Shown in pieces: positions 39,798 through 46,473 of a DNA stretch of 64,000 bases. The notes beneath the pieces were generated by a model. That model did not search any database. It was not told the origin of the DNA and saw nothing but the letters and a program-made list of their open reading frames with translations. The DNA comes from an uncultured Bdellovibrionales bacterium (GTDB lineage Bacteria; Bdellovibrionota; Bdellovibrionia; Bdellovibrionales; UBA1609), in NCBI GenBank assembly GCA_938002015.1, contig CALLAU010000007.1, forward strand, positions 62,001 to 126,000, written 5' to 3'. The translations under genes were made by a program, and so were the position numbers. Each line of letters opens with the position of its first letter. Position 1 is the stretch's first letter.

Positions 39798-40568
39798 ATG
39801 TCTGAAAAAACTACGCACTTAAAAGTTAAGAATTTAGAAAAAATGTATCCAAATGGAGTAAAGGCATTAAAAGGCCTTTCTGTTGATGTTTATAAAGGAG
39901 AGTTCTTAGCTGTCATAGGTTTAAGTGGCTCAGGAAAGTCTACTTTCTTAAGATGTGTGAACAGGCTTAATGATCCAACAGGTGGAGAGATTATTTTTGA
40001 AGATCAAGACATCGCAAGTCTTTCTGGCTCAGGTGTTAGAAAAATCAGAGGTGATATTGCAATGATTTTTCAAAAATTTAATTTAGTAGGTCGTCATACA
40101 GTTTTATCAAATGTTTTAATGGGCTCATTAAGCAGAACTGGTTTTTTTAGAAGCGTAATGGGTTTTTATAAAGAGGAAGATAAAGAAAAAGCTGTAGAGT
40201 ATTTAAAACTTGTTGGTCTAGCTGAAAAAACACATGTAAGAGCAGATGAGCTCTCAGGTGGTCAACAGCAAAGAGTTGCAATAGCGCGAGCTCTTATGCA
40301 GCAGCCAAAAATTTTATTAGCGGATGAGCCTGTAGCAAGTTTAGATCCAGCACTTTGTCATACTGTTATGGATTACTTAAAAGAAATTAATAAGTCTTTA
40401 GGAATTACAGTCTTATGTAACCTTCATCATCTTGATTTAGTCAAAGAATACAGTGATAGAGCGATTGCTTTAAAAGACGGTGAGAAAGTTTTTGAAGGAA
40501 GCCCTGCAGAAATCAATGATGAGTGGTTTAAGCAAATATACGGCGAAGAAGCAAGAAGAGTTCAGTAG
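39798..40568 (+). CDS. phnC: phosphonate-type ABC transporter ATPase
   Basis: 256 residues. Walker A GLSGSGKST, signature LSGGQQQRVAIARAL and Walker B ILLADEPVASLDP are intact. GDIAMIFQKFNLVGRHTVLSN is typical of PhnC. The ATG follows the phnD stop directly (TAA|ATG), showing coupling. Confidence 0.93.
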   Translation: MSEKTTHLKVKNLEKMYPNGVKALKGLSVDVYKGEFLAVIGLSGSGKSTFLRCVNRLNDPTGGEIIFEDQDIASLSGSGVRKIRGDIAMIFQKFNLVGRHTVLSNVLMGSLSRTGFFRSVMGFYKEEDKEKAVEYLKLVGLAEKTHVRADELSGGQQQRVAIARALMQQPKILLADEPVASLDPALCHTVMDYLKEINKSLGITVLCNLHHLDLVKEYSDRAIALKDGEKVFEGSPAEINDEWFKQIYGEEARRVQ

Positions 40569-40616
40569 AGTTTATTATAGTATAGATTTTAGATATAGAT
40601 TTAGGAAATTATTAAA

Positions 40617-41645
40617 ATGCAGATTAACTTTAAAAGATCCCTTATTAACACAGTACTTTTTGCTTACACATTAGCTGCGGTTTATTTTTTAACGGGCTAT
40701 TTCATGGGGACACTTCCCTCAAAAGAGCACTTTCTTGATATTGATAAGATAAAGGTTGGCTCTCTTTTGTTTTTAGTAATGGGTTTTGTTCTTGATTGCG
40801 GCTCAAATTGGTCAAGCCTTAAAACAATTGGAGATCAACTGTTCTCAAAAAAAATCGAGTTTGTTAAAACGGCATCTAATGTTTTTTGGAAATTACATAT
40901 TTACTTAGTTTTAATACTTACAATCATAGCTTCTATAATTGTTGTTGAGTTTTCGTTTATGGATCTTTTTGATGAGTATGGTTTTCAGGGGGCTGTGAGG
41001 CTTTTTAAAGGTATATTTTCTCCAAATTTTGAGATTTTACCTCGTGCTCTCCACGCAATAGTTGAAACGATTTACATTGCTTTTTTAGCTACGTTTATTG
41101 CTGTTCCAATTGCTTTTTTCTTTTCTTTTGTTGGAGCAAAAAATGTGATGACTCACCCTGTGGCTTTTGCAGTATATATGACACTGAGAACTTTTTTAAA
41201 TATTGTAAGATCAGTTGAACCACTGATTTGGGCGATTATTTTTTCAGTATGGGTTGGAATTGGTCCTTTTGCAGGAATGCTAGCGCTTATGCTTCACTCT
41301 GTAGCCTCACTTACTAAGCAGTACTCAGAAATTGTTGAGTGCATTGATGATGGTCCGGTTGAAGGTGTTAAAGCAACAGGAGCAGGAATTCTGCAAACAA
41401 TTGCTTTTGGAATAGTACCACAAATTGTTCTTCCCTATATTTCTTTCACAATTTATAGATGGGATATTAACGTGAGAATGGCCACTGTAATTGGTCTTGT
41501 TGGTGGTGGTGGTATAGGTACCATGCTTATTCAGTATCAAGGGCAAGCTATGTGGAGAGAAGTGGGCTGTATAGTTGTTGTGATAGCTGTAGTTGTATGG
41601 GTGCTAGATACGGGTTCAGCGTATATTAGAGAAGCTATTAAGTAA
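40617..41645 (+). CDS. phnE: phosphonate-type ABC transporter permease
   Basis: 342 residues with six or more hydrophobic segments. The family EAA-like loop and neighbouring signature are seen: LHAIVETIYIAFLATFIAVP, RSVEPLIWAIIFSVWVGIG, and VEGVKATGAGILQTIAFGIVP. It is longer than E. coli PhnE (~260-280) because of an N-terminal extension with an additional two membrane segments. AGGAAAT lies about 7 bases upstream of the ATG. Confidence 0.92.
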   Translation: MQINFKRSLINTVLFAYTLAAVYFLTGYFMGTLPSKEHFLDIDKIKVGSLLFLVMGFVLDCGSNWSSLKTIGDQLFSKKIEFVKTASNVFWKLHIYLVLILTIIASIIVVEFSFMDLFDEYGFQGAVRLFKGIFSPNFEILPRALHAIVETIYIAFLATFIAVPIAFFFSFVGAKNVMTHPVAFAVYMTLRTFLNIVRSVEPLIWAIIFSVWVGIGPFAGMLALMLHSVASLTKQYSEIVECIDDGPVEGVKATGAGILQTIAFGIVPQIVLPYISFTIYRWDINVRMATVIGLVGGGGIGTMLIQYQGQAMWREVGCIVVVIAVVVWVLDTGSAYIREAIK

Positions 41646-41665
41646 GTGGTTTAATTTTGGTGTAT

Positions 41666-41692
41666 ACACTTTTTTCAATAGAGTGTTTTTTT
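41666..41692 (+). terminator. possible weak terminator after phnE
   Basis: ACACT (41666-41670) can pair with AGTGT (41682-41686), followed by a T run. The stem is only 5 bp, so the call is tentative. The position 20 bases after the phnE stop is suitable. Confidence 0.35.
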
Positions 41693-41760
41693 CACCTTAA
41701 GCAAAGCTAAGCCCAGATACTTGATATCTTATGTTATAAGTTAATTTCTAAGGAGTTATT

Positions 41761-42306
41761 ATGTCTAAAGTATTTATGTATTTCATGACTGCATCTATGT
41801 TCTTACTAGTAGGTTGTTCGGAATCTGAAGATCAAACAATTCCAGCTGAAATGGTTGGGTTATGGATTGCAGATGATGTTTCTGAATCTGTATCACTGAT
41901 ATCTGAGGGTATCAATGTAGATAGACTTTGTAGACAGTTTGAAAACTATAGAGGTGATATACCGTTAGACTCTTTTTCAATAGATGCTTTGAGTATAGGT
42001 GGCCAAGGTACAGTTAATGCTGTTGTTGGTGATAGTGAAGGTGTCGAAGAAGTGTCTCAAAGGCCTTTTGCTTTTATTAATCAAGATTTAGATTTTGTTT
42101 ATGAAGACTTTGTTTTTGCAAGTGGAGATTTTCCTCAAGGGTATATCTCTTATGTAGAGGTTATTGATGGTCTTCTTGTAAGACATGCAAGCTGGAATGA
42201 CGGTGAAAGTGATCCTTTTATTTATTATCCAGTTAGTTTTGATGACTTTGCGCTAGCTAATGATATTATTCAGTTAAACTGTGGAAGAAGAGGTCTTCTC
42301 ATTTAG
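41761..42306 (+). CDS. lipoprotein of unknown function, 181 aa
   Basis: Lipobox LLVGC (Cys at 19) after a hydrophobic signal (MYFMTASMFLLVGC). The mature protein is acidic, with strand-like repeats and WIADDVSESVSL near the start, a layout seen in small periplasmic lipocalin-like lipoproteins, though no family is recognised. It has two more Cys (RLCRQF and LNCGRRG) that could form a disulphide. AAGGAG lies 5 bases before the ATG. Confidence 0.78.
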   Translation: MSKVFMYFMTASMFLLVGCSESEDQTIPAEMVGLWIADDVSESVSLISEGINVDRLCRQFENYRGDIPLDSFSIDALSIGGQGTVNAVVGDSEGVEEVSQRPFAFINQDLDFVYEDFVFASGDFPQGYISYVEVIDGLLVRHASWNDGESDPFIYYPVSFDDFALANDIIQLNCGRRGLLI

Positions 42307-42312
42307 ACTTTA

Positions 42313-42804
42313 TTATTGTACAGCTTTATCCTTTTGTTTGAGTTCTTCGATATCTTTTTGAAGAACTAAATTTTGCTCTCTTAAGGACTTGATTTCTTTT
42401 TGAGTTGAGCTGTTTTCATGTATAAGCATAATAATTTTCTCAATAGAAGGTATGAGTTTTTCTAAAATTTCGTTTTTCTTGGTTTCGGCGTGCTGTTTTT
42501 TTATATACTTAATATATAAAATGAGAAAAACGGTTATAAGAATTAATGATACTGCGCTAGCTCCAATAAAGAAATTTGAAATTATTAAGTGTGGAGTGAT
42601 CAAATCAGTATTAAGAAAAGCTATAAACGTCCCTATTCCAATAAAAAAAATTAGAAGGCTGATGAGTCCACTAATAAGTAAATTACCGATATAAAATCCA
42701 AAGGCGGCTTTTTTTGTATTGTCTAGCTTCTTATTAATTTTATCGTCTAGGTATATCATTCCAGTTTCAGAGACAGTTTTAATAATAGTTTCTATAATGT
42801 CCAT
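42313..42804 (-). CDS. small two-pass membrane protein with coiled-coil tail
   Basis: 163 residues from the ATG at 42804, which has GGAGA just upstream; a TTG at 42816 is in frame but would overlap that ribosome site. Two membrane segments at ~42-65 and ~78-100 (numbering from 42804) are followed by a Lys/Glu-rich coiled coil (KKNEILEKLIPSIEK ... LQKDIEELKQKD). The N-terminal ~38 residues are an amphipathic helix. No function is known. It is convergent with the preceding lipoprotein and divergent from the Agl/Glt-like operon. Confidence 0.72.
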   Translation of the reverse strand: MDIIETIIKTVSETGMIYLDDKINKKLDNTKKAAFGFYIGNLLISGLISLLIFFIGIGTFIAFLNTDLITPHLIISNFFIGASAVSLILITVFLILYIKYIKKQHAETKKNEILEKLIPSIEKIIMLIHENSSTQKEIKSLREQNLVLQKDIEELKQKDKAVQ

Positions 42805-43118
42805 AATTGTCTCCAATAAAGTATAATTAAATTTCGGGATAATTGACGTTCAAATTAAGATTATTTCAATCTTGTTTATATCAAGCATGTATATTTATGA
42901 CTATAGTATTAAGAGTAGGTGTACTTTATTGATTTAGTGAATAGAATATATTCACTTTCAACAAGTTTTAGTTTCCTTTCTTCTAATATTAACTAGTAGT
43001 TTACCAATCTTAAAAACCATCAATCTCAATTTTAGACGAGTACAATGCTCATGTAAGGCCTTTTAAATTACTTTCCGACTAATAACTGTAACGTTTTAAT
43101 TCAAGTTGAGGAATAAAT
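42805..43118. other. upstream region of the Agl/Glt-like operon
   Basis: 314 bases, very AT-rich, with no gene. It contains a perfect 7-base inverted repeat (42937-42955). GAGGAAT before the ATG at 43119 is the ribosome site. No convincing -35/-10 pair was identified. Confidence 0.5.
42937..42955. promoter_or_regulatory. inverted repeat, possible operator of the Agl/Glt-like operon
   Basis: GTGAATA and TATTCAC are exact complements around a 5-base centre GAATA. Located 164 bases before the first start codon. It could be a site for a dimeric regulator or a hairpin in a long leader. Confidence 0.4.
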
Positions 43119-43709
43119 ATGTCAGCAGTTAAAAAGGCAGAGAAAAATTGGTTTGTGCTAAGTGATGGCAAAGAATCTGGGCCCTATGATTATTATCAGA
43201 TTATAAGTAAAATAAATACAGGCGATTTATCTACTTTTGACTTTATACGAGCTTTAAACCAGGATTCATGGGGTATTGTTTCAGATTATGAAATATTTCA
43301 AGTAGCAGCTTTAAATGCTATTTCTGATGAGGACGCGCCAGCTCCAAACCCTGAAAATCCTAATAGAAGAAGATACGACAGAAAGCCTATTTTAGCAGAT
43401 ATTTTTGTTAAGAAATCAAATGTCTTATTTAAGGGTAAAGCTATTGAAGTCGGTCGAGGAGGTATGGGTATTGAAGCTGGAGATGACTTTGGTGAGCCTG
43501 GGAGTACAATTAACCTCTACTGCTCTCCGATTTCAGAAGCGATTTCTTTTAATTGCCAAGCAAAAATAGTTAATAAAGTCCAAGTTAAGAAAAACAAATA
43601 TAGATACGGTATTAAGTTTTTAAAGATCAGTGCTAAAGGTCAAATATTTTTAGCAAGAGTTATTGCTGCGTTATCTAGATTTGCAGAAGAAGAAAAGGAG
43701 AAGAAGTAA
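43119..43709 (+). CDS. GYF_2-PilZ protein heading the Agl/Glt-like operon
   Basis: 196 residues, cytoplasmic. Residues 10-60 form a GYF_2 domain (WFVLSDGKESGPYDYYQII). Residues 83-190 form a PilZ domain: the first c-di-GMP motif is present as R84-x3-R88 in RRRYDRKP; the second, usually (D/N)xSxxG, reads EVGRGG (110-115), with Glu and Gly at the key places. Binding of c-di-GMP is thus possible but weakened. GYF domains bind protein partners; in Myxococcus the gliding protein AgmX (GltJ) carries one. The next gene starts within the stop codon (TAATG), so the protein is made together with the envelope machine and may control it. Confidence 0.85.
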   Translation: MSAVKKAEKNWFVLSDGKESGPYDYYQIISKINTGDLSTFDFIRALNQDSWGIVSDYEIFQVAALNAISDEDAPAPNPENPNRRRYDRKPILADIFVKKSNVLFKGKAIEVGRGGMGIEAGDDFGEPGSTINLYCSPISEAISFNCQAKIVNKVQVKKNKYRYGIKFLKISAKGQIFLARVIAALSRFAEEEKEKK

Positions 43710-44680
43710 TGAAATGCTTACTTTTCACATTATTCACTTTGTTAATTTTTACCTCATGTAGTCAAGACGAATTTAGTACAATTCAAAAGTCTCAAAATGT
43801 TGACGTCGTTGCACAGTTTAATAACCAGGTGGACATACTTTGGGTTATTGATAATTCATTTGAAACCATGGTTCCTCATCAAGATGGAATAGCTGATAGA
43901 ATGAACTTACTTTATAATGAACTGTTAAGAACTAGAACAGATTTTAGAATAGCGGCAACAACGATGGATATGAGACGGGCTGGAGAAAGAGGGAAGTTTA
44001 TTGGCTCAGTTCCAGTTGTTACTAACTCTACTCCAAATGCAGTGACTCACTTAAGAAATATGATTAGAGCTGGTGGTGAGGGATCAAATACAGAATCAGG
44101 ACTTGCCGCAATGGCTTCAGCTCTTTCTAGAGAGCATCAACTAGGTAAAGATTCTACTTTTTTAAGAGAAGAGGCTTTACTTGTTGTTGTGTTTTTAACT
44201 GATGATAGAGATTTTTCAACTGGTGAAGTTGAAGACTACTATAACTATTTAAATACAATTAAGGGTTCAAATGAACCTTCATTACAAAGATGGGTTACTA
44301 ACTTTATTGGAATTACTGATTTAAGTGATCCAGCTTGTAGAACTTTTTTAGATTATGCGGCCAAGGGTGTAAGATATATTGAACTTGCAAATCTTTCAGG
44401 TGGAGTATCTGAAAGTATTTGTTATTCAGACTTTAGTTCGTATATGAACCAAGTTACCTCAAGACTAATGTCTGTATTATCAGAGTATAAATTGAAAAAC
44501 ACACCATTACTAGACTCTTTGAGAGTTTATAAGAACGGCGCTTTAGTCCGACAAGATAGTGTGAACGGATGGACTTATAATGAGACTAGAAACAGTATTC
44601 AGTTTCACGGAAGTGAGAGTATAAGTCCAACTGATAAAATTAAAATAGATTATGAACCCATTAATAGAGGAGTGAACTAA
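43709..44680 (+). CDS. VWA-type lipoprotein, CglB-like by context
   Basis: 323 residues. Lipobox IFTSC (Cys 17). A VWA domain starts at ~40 (VDILWVIDNSFETM). The MIDAS motif DxSxS is altered: D48 and S50 are kept but residue 52 is Glu in place of Ser. The later Asp is present in FLTDDRD. The C-terminal tail (GWTYNETRNSIQFHG ... KIDYEP) is shared with the VWA lipoprotein at 11157-12290, as is a SICYS segment. In Myxococcus the gliding adhesin CglB is a VWA lipoprotein of the outer surface; position next to the motor genes suggests a similar role here, an inference from layout and domain only. Overlaps both neighbours by one base. Confidence 0.82.
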   Translation: MKCLLFTLFTLLIFTSCSQDEFSTIQKSQNVDVVAQFNNQVDILWVIDNSFETMVPHQDGIADRMNLLYNELLRTRTDFRIAATTMDMRRAGERGKFIGSVPVVTNSTPNAVTHLRNMIRAGGEGSNTESGLAAMASALSREHQLGKDSTFLREEALLVVVFLTDDRDFSTGEVEDYYNYLNTIKGSNEPSLQRWVTNFIGITDLSDPACRTFLDYAAKGVRYIELANLSGGVSESICYSDFSSYMNQVTSRLMSVLSEYKLKNTPLLDSLRVYKNGALVRQDSVNGWTYNETRNSIQFHGSESISPTDKIKIDYEPINRGVN

Positions 44681-45351
44681 TGGAGAATTTATTGTTTATG
44701 ATCACGTCAAGTGGTCTTGCAGGTTATGTAATTGTAGCATTTGCAGTTGCGGCACTAATACTAATTATTGATAGAGTAAAGGCGTTATTCTTTGATCTTT
44801 CAATGAAAACAGATGAGTTTATTGCTCAAGTAAGAAGTTTGGTTGTTGCTGATCAAATTGAAGAAGCAATTACTTTTAGTGATGCAAATAGAAAAGCGCC
44901 TGTTGCTCATGTTGTAAAAGCAATCATAGAGCGAGCTGATAGAGATGAAGAGTCTATTAGAAAAGGTATGGAAATTTCATTCTCAGAAGTTCTTCCAAAA
45001 GTTACACAAAGATTAGGTTACTTAGCGATGATTTCAAACGTTGTTACACTAGTTGGACTACTTGGTACAATCTCAGGACTAATCATGTCGTTTGAAGCCG
45101 TTGCAAACGCAGATCCTGCAAAAAAAGGTGAGTTACTAGCACAAGGTATTTCACTTGCGATGAACACAACTGCACTTGGTTTATCGGTTGCGATTCCAGT
45201 GATGGTTGTATACGCAGTTTTACATGCAAAGCAAAATAGAATTTTAAATGAGTGTGTTGAGCAATCATCTAAGATTATGGACCTGCTTTCTGGGCGTGTT
45301 TATGGAAGTTTAAAGCAAAAGCCAGCATCTCCAGTTAAGAAGGCTAGTTAA
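44680..45351 (+). CDS. TolQ/ExbB/MotA-type channel protein, AglR-like
   Basis: 223 residues with three membrane segments (~10-32, ~112-135, ~158-182). The MotA/TolQ/ExbB signature is seen: LGYLAMISNVVTLVGLLGTISGLI and NTTALGLSVAIPVMVVYAVL. With the two TolR-like proteins that follow, it should form a proton-driven stator in the inner membrane. In Myxococcus AglR plays this role for gliding. It starts in the stop codon of the VWA gene. Confidence 0.88.
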   Translation: MENLLFMITSSGLAGYVIVAFAVAALILIIDRVKALFFDLSMKTDEFIAQVRSLVVADQIEEAITFSDANRKAPVAHVVKAIIERADRDEESIRKGMEISFSEVLPKVTQRLGYLAMISNVVTLVGLLGTISGLIMSFEAVANADPAKKGELLAQGISLAMNTTALGLSVAIPVMVVYAVLHAKQNRILNECVEQSSKIMDLLSGRVYGSLKQKPASPVKKAS

Positions 45352-45377
45352 TTTAATTTAATCGATAGGGATTTCAA

Positions 45378-45935
45378 ATGTTTTTTAATTTAAAAGACTT
45401 TATAGCAGAACAATCAGAAGGTGAAACAGATTGGGAGATTGATTTATCTCCACTATTAGCACTTATGGTTACGCTTATTCCGGTTTTACTACTTCAGACA
45501 TCTTTTGCAACATTAAAGATGATTGAAACAACTCTTCCTGTTTTATCAGATGCAGAGCAAAAACCAGAAGAAAAAAAGAAAGATGAAATTGATTTCAACT
45601 TAAGTCTTTTTGCAAATAAAAAAAGTGAACTTGTAATGGAGCTTGTAGTTGATAATAAAAGACTAAAATCAGTAACTATAAAGCCTGATGGTGAAAAGTT
45701 TGATTTTATTAAACTTCAAGAAGAACTTTTTGCAGTTAAGAAGAAATACCCTAAAGAAAACAGATTAAAACTAATGCCAGGTGATGGAGTTCCATACGAT
45801 ATAATCGTTAAGCTCATAGATTCCTCTCGAGTCACTCCCGAGAAGAAGCCAATGAGATTTGTGTCATCAACTGGTGAGAATTTAGAAACTACATTTTTGT
45901 TTCCAGATGTTGTTTTTGGAAACATAACAAACTAA
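45378..45935 (+). CDS. TolR/ExbD-like protein lacking the conserved membrane Asp
   Basis: 185 residues. A single membrane segment (~22-42: LSPLLALMVTLIPVLLLQT) and a periplasmic domain. Aligned with TolR (EINIVPLLDVLL), EIDLSPLLALMV has Ala28 where TolR has the proton-carrying Asp. Asp22 lies one turn and a half earlier and is the only acid near the membrane face. The periplasmic part is larger than in TolR and includes a Lys/Glu-rich stretch. It is paired with a second TolR-like protein that keeps the Asp. Confidence 0.83.
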   Translation: MFFNLKDFIAEQSEGETDWEIDLSPLLALMVTLIPVLLLQTSFATLKMIETTLPVLSDAEQKPEEKKKDEIDFNLSLFANKKSELVMELVVDNKRLKSVTIKPDGEKFDFIKLQEELFAVKKKYPKENRLKLMPGDGVPYDIIVKLIDSSRVTPEKKPMRFVSSTGENLETTFLFPDVVFGNITN

Positions 45936-45952
45936 TTAAAGAGGTATAAGAA

Positions 45953-46468
45953 GTGTCAATTGTTCATGATATAGTAAAAAAGGCTCAAAAAGATAGCGGG
46001 TTTACTCTACAGCTAACAGCCATGGTTGATATGTTTACAATCATGATTGTGTTTCTTTTAAAAAGTTATGACACTTCAACTCTTGAAGTGAAAAATGTTG
46101 ATGGGTTAGTTCTGCCGTCATCAATTACTGCAGCAGCACCTGAAGAGGCGATGCTTATGCTTGTGTCTAAAAAAGGTGTTTTCTTAAACGATAAAAGACT
46201 GGCTAGTATTGTTGATAATAAAATTGAAGCTAAGAGTCTTGCTAAAGAAGATGAGGATTTTATCGAGCCGCTATTTAAAGAGTTAAATATTGAAGCTGAG
46301 AAAATTGAGGCAATTGCAAAGAGAAACTCTACTGTGAAGTTTAAGGGTACGATTTTCATGCAAGCAGATAAAGGTCTTGATTACTCAGTACTGAGAAAAG
46401 TTATGTATACAGCCACTATGGCAGGGTATGGAGATCTAAGGCTTGCAGCTTTAGATGGGGAGAAGTAA
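45953..46468 (+). CDS. TolR/ExbD-like protein with the conserved Asp
   Basis: 171 residues, GTG start. One membrane segment (~19-40: LTAMVDMFTIMIVFLLKSY) with Asp26 in the place of the proton-carrying residue of TolR/ExbD. The periplasmic domain follows. Expected to join the AglR-like channel protein as the working proton path. The stop is 5 bases from the next start. Confidence 0.86.
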   Translation: MSIVHDIVKKAQKDSGFTLQLTAMVDMFTIMIVFLLKSYDTSTLEVKNVDGLVLPSSITAAAPEEAMLMLVSKKGVFLNDKRLASIVDNKIEAKSLAKEDEDFIEPLFKELNIEAEKIEAIAKRNSTVKFKGTIFMQADKGLDYSVLRKVMYTATMAGYGDLRLAALDGEK

Positions 46469-46473
46469 TTAGT

